Below, one piece after another: positions 34,110 to 42,356 of a DNA stretch of 64,000 nucleotides. The stretch is from Paenibacillus sp. 1_12 (lineage in GTDB: Bacteria > Bacillota > Bacilli > Paenibacillales > NBRC-103111). Positions within the stretch are counted from its first letter, which is position 1; each line of letters starts with the position of its first letter. The notes beneath the pieces are model-generated. The model was given only the letters and a program-made list of their open reading frames with translations, did not search any database and was not told the origin of the DNA. A program made the translations under genes and the position numbers. The DNA lies in contig NZ_FOTE01000008.1 in assembly GCF_900114475.1 (NCBI RefSeq), positions 124,001 to 188,000 on the forward strand. The letters run 5' to 3'.

Positions 34110-35675
34110 TCAAGCCAGCTTGAGTTGAATAGTAAAGACAAGCTCGCCGTCCTTTTGCTCAACGCCTATGGAACCTTCATGCGCTTCGATGATACTTTTG
34201 GCTATAGCCAGTCCCAATCCTGAACCACCTGTGTCCGAGGAACGCGATGCATCCACCCTGAAAAATCGGTCGAACAGCTGATCGAGATCGTGTTCTGACA
34301 CCTCATCAGCTTTATTGCCGATCCGGACGATACCGTAGCGCTGCTCCTTCACCATACTGACCGTGATAACCCCGGGTTTCGGACTATACTTCAGTGCGTT
34401 GCCGAGCAGATTTTCGAATACACGGATCATCTGATCGACATCGATGCTGACGAATAATTTTTCCCTGGGAATGTGGCGGGAGAGGATAACCTGCTGCTCC
34501 TCGGCCGGTGTGACGAATTCCTCCAGCAGCTGCTCCAGCAGATCATTAAGAGCGATGCCTTCTTTATTAAGCGGAATGTCCTGGTGGGTCAGCTTCGTGT
34601 ACATAAATAGGTCATTGATCAATGAATTGAGCTTTTCCGATTTATTGTAGGCGATGCTGAGATAGGTTCGTGCTTGCTGCTCGGTCTCGTAATTTTTATC
34701 ATTCAACAGTCTTAAATAGCCAATTATGAGCGTGAGCGGAGTACGCAGGTCATGCGAAACGTTCGTAACGAGCTCGTTTTTTAAACGCTCGGCCCGGCGC
34801 TCCTCTTCGATTTTCAGCTGCAGCTTCTCAGCCATCAGGTTCATATTTTTGGCGAGCGAGCCCAACTCATCGTCACTTCGTTCCGCCACCCGAGAGTTCA
34901 GATTGCCTGTTGCAATTGTAATCAGCCCTCCGGCGAGCTCCTCGATATAACGCATTTTCTTCTGGGTTATAAAGTAGAACAGGACGATAAATAGGATAAA
35001 TGAACCTACTTTCGTAAAAGGACTTTCTCCGTGCTTGTAGCTGATATTCGGCTCAGGAATACCGCTGACATACAGATAGGCGGGCTGCGTCTTATATGTT
35101 ACGGGATACAGGCTCGAAGCCTCCTGCCTCCGCGTCAGGTTTTGCTGCCTGCGGGTATCCATCGAGCTGCGGATTGTTTTATGAATATCAATGCTCGTTT
35201 CAGTCGTATTAAAGCTTTTAAATATGACCCTGCCGGAGAGGTCTGTAACCATAATTTTGTAACGGTTATTGGAGCTTTCGCGCTGGACTTGCTCCGTAAA
35301 TTCTTGTTCGCGCTGCTTTTCGATCAGGGCCATTGCTTCAGGACTTTGTTTCTCAGTCTCGTTGAAGCGGTGGTAATCATCGCTTAATATGCGAGCCAAA
35401 CTCTCTGCTGCATTATCAATGCGCTGCACTCCGGATTCATAATCAATCACAGGCTCCTGCTTGATTTCGCCGAATATGGCTGAGCTTAAGGAGTAGAAGA
35501 TGAGCGAGGCAGCCAAACAAAAAGCAAAGGCGAACATCAGTTGCAGGCGCAGGCTTCGAGCAACTTGTCCGTTCAGCATGCGATACAGGTCTAGAGCAAA
35601 CAGGATCAAGCCGCGCAGCAAATTAAACGGGAACCAGGTAAAGGGAAAACGGTTCAAACGAGACTGAGGATGCAT
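34110..35675 (-). CDS. Sensor histidine kinase (OmpR-partner type)
   Basis: 521 aa from the ATG at 35675, ten bases after the regulator stop; a TTG at 35705 overlapping the regulator is an alternative and neither has a strong ribosome site. Two helices (about 40-65 and 225-245) flank an extracellular sensor; HAMP (about 245-295), HisKA with NELVTNVSHDLRTPLTL (His308), and HATPase with FENLLGNALKYSPKPG and GGSGLGLAIAKSIIEAH. It resembles VanS/SasA-type envelope-stress kinases. Signal unknown. Confidence 0.92.
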   Translation of the reverse strand: MHPQSRLNRFPFTWFPFNLLRGLILFALDLYRMLNGQVARSLRLQLMFAFAFCLAASLIFYSLSSAIFGEIKQEPVIDYESGVQRIDNAAESLARILSDDYHRFNETEKQSPEAMALIEKQREQEFTEQVQRESSNNRYKIMVTDLSGRVIFKSFNTTETSIDIHKTIRSSMDTRRQQNLTRRQEASSLYPVTYKTQPAYLYVSGIPEPNISYKHGESPFTKVGSFILFIVLFYFITQKKMRYIEELAGGLITIATGNLNSRVAERSDDELGSLAKNMNLMAEKLQLKIEEERRAERLKNELVTNVSHDLRTPLTLIIGYLRLLNDKNYETEQQARTYLSIAYNKSEKLNSLINDLFMYTKLTHQDIPLNKEGIALNDLLEQLLEEFVTPAEEQQVILSRHIPREKLFVSIDVDQMIRVFENLLGNALKYSPKPGVITVSMVKEQRYGIVRIGNKADEVSEHDLDQLFDRFFRVDASRSSDTGGSGLGLAIAKSIIEAHEGSIGVEQKDGELVFTIQLKLA

Positions 35676-35685
35676 ATCGGAATAT

Positions 35686-36381
35686 TTACTCAACTTTGTA
35701 GCCAACCCCCCAGATTGTTTTGATATATTTGGGCTTGCGCGGATTGGCTTCTATTTTCTCACGGATTTTGCGGATATGGACCATCACCGTGTTGTCCGAA
35801 TCAAAATAAGCTTCCTGCCAGACCGCTTCATAGATTTTTTCAATACTCCATACGATGCCGCGATGGCGAGCGAGCAGCTCCAGTATGGCGAACTCCCGCG
35901 GTGTCAGCTTTATGCTGCGCCCATCCAGCTTCACCTCGTGAGTCTGTGTATTGATGAGCAGCTCATCCACCTCGATTTCATGCTCCTTGCTCACAGGAGG
36001 GATATTGAGTCTTGTGTAGCGGCGCAGCTGCGACTTGATGCGGGCGATTAGCTCCAACGGGTTGAATGGCTTTGCCAAATAATCGTCGGCACCGCTGCTG
36101 AGACCGATAATTTTGTCCATATCCTCTCCTTTGGCCGAGAGCATAATAATGGGCATATTTTGCTGTTCGCGGATTTTGTGACAAGCCTCAATCCCGTTCA
36201 TTCGGGGCATCATGATGTCGAGCACGATCAAATCCACCTCTTCTTTTTCCAAAATACGCAGCGCGGCTTCTCCATCGGATGCGCGCAGCAGCAGATAGCC
36301 TTCATTTTTTAAATAAATTTCCAACAGATCGATAATTTCCTTCTCGTCGTCGACAATCAGTATAGTTTTGGGCGCTGCGAT
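35686..36381 (-). CDS. OmpR/PhoB-family response regulator, no canonical start codon
   Basis: 231 aa if translation starts at ATC (36381-36379), which lies 8 nt after AGGAGGAGG. The receiver begins PKTILIVDDEKEIIDLL, with phospho-Asp in LIVLDIMMPRMNG and Lys in YLAKPFNP; the C-terminal winged helix has LTPREFAILELLARH and VMVHIRKIREKIE. The first canonical start in frame (TTG 36324) would delete the acidic VDDE pocket and has no ribosome site; a stop lies upstream with no ATG/GTG/TTG between. Either a rare ATC start or a sequence error. Confidence 0.85.
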   Translation of the reverse strand: MAAPKTILIVDDEKEIIDLLEIYLKNEGYLLLRASDGEAALRILEKEEVDLIVLDIMMPRMNGIEACHKIREQQNMPIIMLSAKGEDMDKIIGLSSGADDYLAKPFNPLELIARIKSQLRRYTRLNIPPVSKEHEIEVDELLINTQTHEVKLDGRSIKLTPREFAILELLARHRGIVWSIEKIYEAVWQEAYFDSDNTVMVHIRKIREKIEANPRKPKYIKTIWGVGYKVE

Positions 36382-36419
36382 ACGGGCTTCCTCCTCCTGA
36401 CTTTCTGATGTATGGCTTT

Positions 36420-36476
36420 ATTATAATCGTTAGTTCTTAATAAAATGGCAGGATATACCTTAACAATTTCTTAAGG
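36420..36476 (-). promoter_or_regulatory. Promoter and inverted-repeat operator of the two-component operon
   Basis: On the minus strand a TATAAT (36425-36420) precedes the regulator gene, with a poor -35. Upstream lies CCTTAA-caatttc-TTAAGG (36458-36476), and a further TTAAGAA half-site nearer the promoter. OmpR-family regulators bind such repeats, so positive autoregulation is likely. The remaining 36477-36743 shows no gene. Confidence 0.55.
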
Positions 36477-36743
36477 GTGGGCTGTGGATATAAGGATGGG
36501 CATCCTCTTTCTGGAGGCGGTATGCACACCCTCTGCAGCTGAGTGAGACCCGGAATAACAAGAAGGCCCGCTGAGAGGTCTCAACAGGCTGCATTCAAGA
36601 AGTTGATAAGGACATGTGTGAAGCAAGATCAAGACCAGCTGAACAGATGAGGAGAAGATAAGAACCGGCTGAATAGATCCGCAACGATCTTCAGTACTCA
36701 GGAGTGCAGCGTATCAAGGATACACGCAGACTCGCAGTCATGC

Positions 36744-37067
36744 CTATTTCTTAAGAAAAATAATTGTATACTGAATCGCATTCAGCACCTGCTGGACAAA
36801 AGCAACATTTTCTTTTTCCCATTCATCGGGGTCATCCAGATAGTGCTCCTCGAGAAACTGCTCGAGCTGCTTGGCAGCCTCTTTAAGCTGCGCTTCTCCT
36901 GCTGCAGGCTTGCCACGAAGCACCTGGATGGCCAAACGCATCGCTTTGCAAGCGTTTTTCACAGACGGATATTCATCCCGCTCCCAGGCTTCCGGCTCGT
37001 CCATCTCGTAATAGGGGATCCATTTTTCAATCAGGCTTGCGGCCTGTTTATTGTCCATTGAATTCAA
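36744..37067 (-). CDS. Small protein with two internal homologous halves
   Basis: 107 aa from a TTG at 37067 (AAAGAGGG 8 nt upstream; an ATG 9 nt later is possible). Residues 20-53 (YEMDEPEAWERDEYPSVKN and on) and 75-107 (YLDDPDEWEKENVAFVQQVL and on) share the pattern Y-x-[MD]-D-x-P-[ED]-x-W-E-[RK]-[DE] followed by an amphipathic helix ending in [VI]xFL or IQVL, so the protein is a tandem duplication. Soluble, acidic, no known family. Confidence 0.75.
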   Translation of the reverse strand: MNSMDNKQAASLIEKWIPYYEMDEPEAWERDEYPSVKNACKAMRLAIQVLRGKPAAGEAQLKEAAKQLEQFLEEHYLDDPDEWEKENVAFVQQVLNAIQYTIIFLKK

Positions 37068-37176
37068 AGCGTATGCCCTCTTTCATATATATCGTAAGTA
37101 TGCTGTCATTTAATGTACCATTTTTGTCCCAAATATCCAAGGGTACCCTTCGACATCCATCCTGATCGAACCCAGT

Positions 37177-37204
37177 AAAAAAGATACAGCAGATGCGCTG
37201 TATC
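37177..37204 (-). terminator. Terminator of the 32-aa membrane protein gene
   Basis: Read on the minus strand: GATACAGC-gcatct-GCTGTATC followed by six T. Confidence 0.85.
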
Positions 37205-37306
37205 CTTGAATAGGGAGCCAGTCACAGCTCCGGTATGATGGGAAGATGAATAGCGTTAGTCCTGCTGTAGACAGGGAGGCTGTCATCTCCATTTATTTGT
37301 TTAAAC

Positions 37307-37405
37307 TTACAGTGCCTGAAAAAGCTGATAAGAAACGATGAGAACGAATGTGAGCAGTGTAGCGCCAGTGACATAAGTGAAGCGACGGTTGGAAAGTGTT
37401 GTCAT
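37307..37405 (-). CDS. 32-aa single-pass membrane protein
   Basis: ATG at 37405 follows AAAGGAGAG about 8 nt upstream. The peptide has a basic N-terminus (TTLSNRRFTY) and one hydrophobic helix (GATLLTFVLIVSYQLFQAL). A TATTAT/TATAAA-like -10 lies about 60-70 bp upstream and a clear terminator lies downstream, so it is a complete transcription unit. No family recognised. Confidence 0.65.
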   Translation of the reverse strand: MTTLSNRRFTYVTGATLLTFVLIVSYQLFQAL

Positions 37406-37554
37406 AATTAGTTCTCTCCTTTATGAATGGATAGCGTAGAAGTCAGGAAAATGATCCTTATCGAATACGCTTCTAGTTACATTTTATAATATCACAATTG
37501 TTTGCAGTGTTAAAATTTTGTGAAGTGTTGGCTGATGTACGTGGATTCAGCGGA

Positions 37555-38793
37555 TTAGCGTTTCATTTTTTTTAATTGCTCCAGCACGTAGAAAGTACCG
37601 CGCCAATGAATACCGCCTTGTCGCAGCGTTAGCCAGACGGAACGTGTGACGATATAGCTGAGTAAGCAGACGGTAACTGGAAACACGAGCAGCTCCTTGC
37701 CGATTTTGCCGATTAACGATTGAATCAGCAGGCCGTAGACGGTTAACATAAGCACAATGGAGAGTACATAGCTCCAAAATACCCAGCCATGCAGCACAAA
37801 GATCGCCACAAAAGGGAAGAAGAACATCAGCAGTTGTCCAATCACGCCGGCAGCAGCGGGCAGTACTCGATACTGAAAGCCTGAAAAAATATTTTTCTCC
37901 AAACCTTGTACTGCTTCTCTTAGACTCGTGTACCATTCCACCGCAAGCTGCGTGCGTCCTGAGGCCAACCGCTGGCGCAGGCCCGCTTGCTTAACCCGCA
38001 TGCCAAGCTGCAAATCATCGTCAGGACGAAAGGCGAATGCCTGATGGGTACCGATACGATCGTACGCCTGTCGGGTAATCATATTGAAAGCGCCGACGCC
38101 CATCCCATGCTTGTGCTGGCTGTCAATATTCGCACGCCAAGGCCGGATATATAAGGAGAAGGTAAAGAAGAAATATTGGACGAAGGCGCTCAGCCAAAAG
38201 CTGTTTACCACGATCTTGGGTGTCAATGTCAGATGATCAGCTTCGGTTTCCTTCATATAATGCACGGAGTCGGCAAGCGCATGCGGCTGAAACAGCACAT
38301 CTGCATCGGTAAACAAAATAATTTGTCCACGCGCCTGCAGGAAGCCTTGATATAGAGCATGATTTTTGCCAAGCCAGCCTGCGGGAAGCGTCGTAACATG
38401 GATGATGGTCAAGGGCACTTCCACCTCCCGCTTGCCTTGAGACCATCTGCGCAGCTCCTCCAGCTTGTGTCCGGTGCTGTCTTGAGAACGGTCGTTAACT
38501 GCTATAATTTCGAACCTTGGATATGTTTGATTGAGTAAATGCTTAACGGTCTCGGTGATGGAGGCCTCTTCTTCCTTGGCGGCAATAATAACAGAAACGA
38601 GCGGAAGCTCTTTTGCTGTAGTACCGCGCGGCTGGGCCAAGCCTGATGGTACAATGGCTTCAGTGGAAGCGGAGCCTCCCGGCTTGGAGCTTGCAGGCAG
38701 CTGCCTCATCAGTTTTCGTGCCCACAGCGTATCTCCAAGCATAACAACCCAGTATATCAGCGTCAGGATGGCCAGCAGCTTGAAAATGAACAT
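37555..38793 (-). CDS. Family 2 membrane glycosyltransferase
   Basis: 412 aa from the ATG at 38793 (AGGAGGG 7 nt upstream; a longer frame is rejected). N-terminal helix (1-20), GT2 domain with VSVIIAAKEEEASITETVKH, IIAVNDRSQDST, LFTDADVLF (DxD metal site) and FRPDDDLQLGMRVKQAGLRQ, then three or four C-terminal helices. The architecture matches CrtQ-like carotenoid and other lipid glycosyltransferases. No carotenoid genes are nearby, so the acceptor is unknown. Confidence 0.88.
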   Translation of the reverse strand: MFIFKLLAILTLIYWVVMLGDTLWARKLMRQLPASSKPGGSASTEAIVPSGLAQPRGTTAKELPLVSVIIAAKEEEASITETVKHLLNQTYPRFEIIAVNDRSQDSTGHKLEELRRWSQGKREVEVPLTIIHVTTLPAGWLGKNHALYQGFLQARGQIILFTDADVLFQPHALADSVHYMKETEADHLTLTPKIVVNSFWLSAFVQYFFFTFSLYIRPWRANIDSQHKHGMGVGAFNMITRQAYDRIGTHQAFAFRPDDDLQLGMRVKQAGLRQRLASGRTQLAVEWYTSLREAVQGLEKNIFSGFQYRVLPAAAGVIGQLLMFFFPFVAIFVLHGWVFWSYVLSIVLMLTVYGLLIQSLIGKIGKELLVFPVTVCLLSYIVTRSVWLTLRQGGIHWRGTFYVLEQLKKMKR

Positions 38794-38937
38794 GGATGAT
38801 CCCTCCTGTGAAGCGTTTTTTAGCATTATAGCATTGGCTGCTACCATTCAACAAATAGATCAGAAGCCACGCACTAATATTTGTGCTACAATAAATGCAT
38901 TCATTATTAAATAAGCGCAATGGATCGGAGGAATATG

Positions 38938-39504
38938 ATGGAAGCGGCATTCCCAAACGTACGTAAAAGAGTCAAGGGCCCTGAGCTTGGCGAATTTATG
39001 CTTTCCATTCGGAAGAGCGGCGTGAGAACGGAGGATCTAGTGTTTCTATGTATCGGTACAGACCGCTCGACTGGAGATTCACTCGGTCCGCTGGTAGGCT
39101 CCATGCTGGAGGAGGCGGGTTATGCCCAGGTGTTCGGTACCTTGGAATTTCCGCTGGATGCGAGCAATATGATTCACCGGCTGACCAGCCTGCCGTTTAT
39201 GCAGTCCAGTAAGACATTCATTGCTATTGATGCCTGTCTTGGGCAGTCTTCTTCCATAGCCAGCTATCAGGTGTCCAATCAGCCCATGGAGCCTGGAAAG
39301 TCGGTGGGGCGGATGCTGCCGCCAGTAGGGAATTATTCGATAGCCGCTATTGTTAATCATAATGAGGGGAATCAATATGCCATTTTGCAGGGTACCTCCT
39401 TGTATCGGATTATGACAATGGCCAAGGAAATTACAGCCGCAATCGCTGCCGTATTTCCATTGGAGTCAGAAGTAGGGCTAACGCCGGAGGGAGAATTAGG
39501 ATGA
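38938..39504 (+). CDS. yyaC: Spore protease-like YyaC (DUF1256)
   Basis: 188 aa from the ATG at 38938 (GGAGG 6 nt upstream; adjacent ATG at 38935). Core VFLCIGTDRSTGDSLGPLVG (about 43-62), GTLEFPLDASN, AIDACLGQSSSIASYQVSN and the PPVGNYSIAAIVN region are characteristic of the YyaC/GPR-related family. YyaC is made in sporulating Bacillus and resembles germination protease; its substrate is unproven. The gene overlaps the following ABC exporter by 4 bp. Confidence 0.92.
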   Translation: MEAAFPNVRKRVKGPELGEFMLSIRKSGVRTEDLVFLCIGTDRSTGDSLGPLVGSMLEEAGYAQVFGTLEFPLDASNMIHRLTSLPFMQSSKTFIAIDACLGQSSSIASYQVSNQPMEPGKSVGRMLPPVGNYSIAAIVNHNEGNQYAILQGTSLYRIMTMAKEITAAIAAVFPLESEVGLTPEGELG

Positions 39505-41327
39505 GTATGAGGGAAGGTGGAGGCGGCGGCGGTTGGGAAGGTGGAAGCAAACAGACCCTCCAAAGCAGAGGTAAAGCGACCTTGAAGGAAGTATCGCTGC
39601 GGCGGATTTATGGCTTGTTCCGCGGATATCGTACACAGCTGGTGATCATTATTGTACTGGCATTGGGTGCCGCATTAATTGGACTGATTCCGCCGCTCGT
39701 GATGAAGGAAATTATAGATACGGCGATCCCTGAGGGCGACAAAAGGAAGCTGATCGAAATGATAGGATTGATGGTGCTGCTGCCTGTCACCAGCGGCTTG
39801 CTCGGTGTATGGCAAAATCACCAGAACACAAAAGTCGGTCAAGGCGTTATGCGCGATTTAAGACGCTCCCTGTTCTCTAATTTACAGCGGCAGTCGATGA
39901 GCTTCTTCACGGATGCGAAGTCAGGGGAGATTATTCAGCGACTTACGGGCGATGTGCTTGCGGTGCAAAATGTAGTGACGACCATTGTCGTATCGGCTGT
40001 CACGCAGGGTGTTATTGTGATGACCACCATCGTTATTCTGTTCGTGCTCGATTGGCGACTGGCGATATTGGCAACAGTTATTTTGCCCTTATTTATTTTA
40101 CCTGTTCGTAAAGTGTCGCAGATTCGTAAGCGGCTGCGGGGAGAAACGCAGCGGGTACGCGGGGAGATGTCTTCACAGCTTGGTGAAATTTTTGGTGTCT
40201 CAGGTGCATTATTGACACGCATCTTCCAGCAGGAGCGCAAGCAGGAGCAGGATTTTGACGTGCTGAACCAGCGGGTTATGGATCTGGAGCTGAAGCTCAA
40301 TCTGGTCGGGCGGTGGTACGGTATGGTGCTGGGTGTATTGGGACCGCTCGGCACGGCCTTGATTTACTTGTATGGCGGCTGGAATGTGGTCGAGGGGTCG
40401 ATGACGATTGGCGGTATCGTCGCCTTCGCTGCCTATTTGGGACGATTGTATGGTCCAATTGGCACGCTGTTGAATCTGCAGGTGGAGGTTCAGACGGCGC
40501 TGGGTGTATTCCAACGGATTTTTGAATATGAGGATATGGAGCCTGATGTTAAAGATTTGACAGGGGCCAAGGCACTCTCTTCCGTACAGGGGCAGGTTGG
40601 GTTTCATCGCGTCTCGTATGCCTACCAGCCAGGTCAATATGCATTGCAGGAGGTCACCTTTACAGCGCTTCCGGGTGAGGTGGTAGCTATTGTTGGGCCA
40701 AGTGGCGCGGGAAAATCAACGTTGATTGGAATGCTGGCAAGGTTGTACGATCCGACAGAAGGGGTCGTGACCATTGATGGTCATAACGCTGCGTCAGTCA
40801 CATTATCCTCGCTGCGTGAGCAGGTGGCCTTCGTTACGCAGGAATCATTCCTGTTCCATGCATCGGTACGTGATAATTTGCTGTTTGCCAAGCTTGACGC
40901 TTCAGATGAAGAACTGGAGAAAGCGTGTCGCCAAGCTTATATTCATGAAACGATTGCAGCTATGCCGTTTGGCTATGATACGATGGTTGGGGAGCGTGGT
41001 CATCGACTATCTGGAGGGGAAAGACAGCGCCTGGCCATTGCCAGAGCGATTCTCAAGAACCCGCGCATTCTGGTACTGGATGAAGCCACTTCGCATTTGG
41101 ACTCGGAATCGGAGGCTTATGTGCAGACGGCGCTGGACTCTTTAATGCGCGGCCGCACGACGCTGGTGATTGCCCACCGCCTGTCGACCATTTTGGCGGC
41201 GGACCGAATCATCGTGCTTGAAGCTGGACGCGTGCTGGAGTCTGGTCGCCATACCGAGCTGCTTGAGCAGGACGGCTTGTATGCACGGCTGTATCGGACC
41301 CAATTTGAAAAAGCAGTTTCCATTTAA
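39501..41327 (+). CDS. ABC exporter, fused membrane and ATPase domains
   Basis: 608 aa starting in an ATGA overlap with yyaC (ATG at 39507 is also possible). A Gly-rich N-terminal tail (about 1-20), six helices (about 40-330), then the ATPase with Walker A GPSGAGKST (about 400), Q-loop TQESF, signature LSGGERQRLAI, Walker B ILVLDEATSHLD and H-loop IAHRLST. Half-transporters of the MsbA/BmrA/LmrA class act as homodimers on lipids or drugs. A TetR-family gene converges on it, and may be its regulator. Confidence 0.95.
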   Translation: MSMREGGGGGGWEGGSKQTLQSRGKATLKEVSLRRIYGLFRGYRTQLVIIIVLALGAALIGLIPPLVMKEIIDTAIPEGDKRKLIEMIGLMVLLPVTSGLLGVWQNHQNTKVGQGVMRDLRRSLFSNLQRQSMSFFTDAKSGEIIQRLTGDVLAVQNVVTTIVVSAVTQGVIVMTTIVILFVLDWRLAILATVILPLFILPVRKVSQIRKRLRGETQRVRGEMSSQLGEIFGVSGALLTRIFQQERKQEQDFDVLNQRVMDLELKLNLVGRWYGMVLGVLGPLGTALIYLYGGWNVVEGSMTIGGIVAFAAYLGRLYGPIGTLLNLQVEVQTALGVFQRIFEYEDMEPDVKDLTGAKALSSVQGQVGFHRVSYAYQPGQYALQEVTFTALPGEVVAIVGPSGAGKSTLIGMLARLYDPTEGVVTIDGHNAASVTLSSLREQVAFVTQESFLFHASVRDNLLFAKLDASDEELEKACRQAYIHETIAAMPFGYDTMVGERGHRLSGGERQRLAIARAILKNPRILVLDEATSHLDSESEAYVQTALDSLMRGRTTLVIAHRLSTILAADRIIVLEAGRVLESGRHTELLEQDGLYARLYRTQFEKAVSI

Positions 41328-41370
41328 AATCTATCCAAACCCGCAGCCAATGCGTCATAATCATTCAGGA

Positions 41371-41958
41371 TCAGGATTGAAGAGTAGAGATGCCCTGCCA
41401 GTACATCCGCCACACACTGTGCAGTCGCTGCTCAAAATGATCAGGCAAATAGTAAAATTGCTGGATAAAAGCGCCGTCCAGCATGCAATAGTAGGATGCA
41501 ATCAAATCCGGGATTTGTTCGCTGCGAATGATGCCTTGCTGCATGCCTTCTGCAAAAATTTGCGTCAACGCTGTAGATAGCGTGTTTTCGGATGCCGTAA
41601 AGCGGGCACGCAGCTCCTCCTGTAGTGCAATGGGTGGGAAAAGCATTGCTCTTTTGATAAAGGTCATATTGGTTTCACTTAATAAATACGTCCGGCACGT
41701 ATCCTGCCAGATACCAAACAACTGATCGTGGACCGAGTCGTCACGAATGCTGTTAATCAGGGCTTTGATTCGCTGCTGCTGCTCGCTCAGCACATCTTCA
41801 AATACAGCCCGGAATAAATCCTCTTTGCTGGGGAAATGAGCATACAGGGAGGGTGTTTTGATACCTACCTCCTTGGCAATCTCGGATAAGGGTGCTGCAT
41901 CATAGCCGTTTTGCGCAAACAAGCGCAGTGCGGCTGTTTTTATTTTATTTGCCGTCAT
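41371..41958 (-). CDS. TetR/AcrR family regulator
   Basis: 195 aa. N-terminal TetR HTH (about 1-50: AALRLFAQNGYDAAPLSEIA, VGIKTPSLYAHFPSKEDLF) and a divergent helical ligand domain. Ends 43 bp from the end of the ABC exporter gene in convergent orientation. Typically a dimeric repressor relieved by a small ligand; likely targets are itself and possibly the exporter. Confidence 0.92.
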   Translation of the reverse strand: MTANKIKTAALRLFAQNGYDAAPLSEIAKEVGIKTPSLYAHFPSKEDLFRAVFEDVLSEQQQRIKALINSIRDDSVHDQLFGIWQDTCRTYLLSETNMTFIKRAMLFPPIALQEELRARFTASENTLSTALTQIFAEGMQQGIIRSEQIPDLIASYYCMLDGAFIQQFYYLPDHFEQRLHSVWRMYWQGISTLQS

Positions 41959-42220
41959 CGGGTATCCACCGCCTTAATGGGTAGCTTGCTATTGTGCGTG
42001 TCTCCTAATCAACGTTAGGTAAGTTCATTTTATTATATATGACCTTGTAATACAATAATAGCGTATTCTTGCTGAATATGGATCGAATCTATGCATTTTC
42101 TGGAAGGTTTTTGACGATTCAAGGCGAATCGAGGACTGGCGTAAAAACGGCGGCGAAAAGATTATAGAGGCGTGTGCAGCAAGCTTTGACAAATCCAAGA
42201 AGTCATTCATACATAAGCAA

Positions 42221-42246
42221 GTCACCCGAAGGGGTGGCCTGTTTTT
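42221..42246 (+). terminator. Orphan terminator-like hairpin
   Basis: GTCACCC-gaag-GGGTGGC followed by CTGTTTTT. No confident plus-strand gene precedes it in 41959-42220; it may insulate the kinase cluster from upstream transcription. Confidence 0.7.
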
Positions 42247-42280
42247 ATATTTAATCGAGATGTCGAATAATGATGGATTA

Positions 42281-42326
42281 AGCAGCCTATCGATAATATA
42301 ATATGAAATAGTAACAGTAGGCTGCT
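42281..42326 (+). promoter_or_regulatory. 9-bp inverted repeat enclosing the -10 of the chemosensory cluster
   Basis: AGCAGCCTA (42281-42289) and TAGGCTGCT (42318-42326) are perfect complements flanking TATAAT (42297-42302). The start codon at 42357 follows. The layout fits an operator gripping the promoter, or a 5' leader hairpin if transcription starts upstream. Confidence 0.6.
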
Positions 42327-42356
42327 AGCATATTCCAAATAGAGAGGACTAACCGG

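Noticed and set aside
42080-42220. Protein-like stretch (EDWRKNGGEKIIEA) in the gap before the kinase cluster
   Set aside because: No start codon or ribosome site, bounded by a stop; could be a relic, but the evidence is too thin for a feature.
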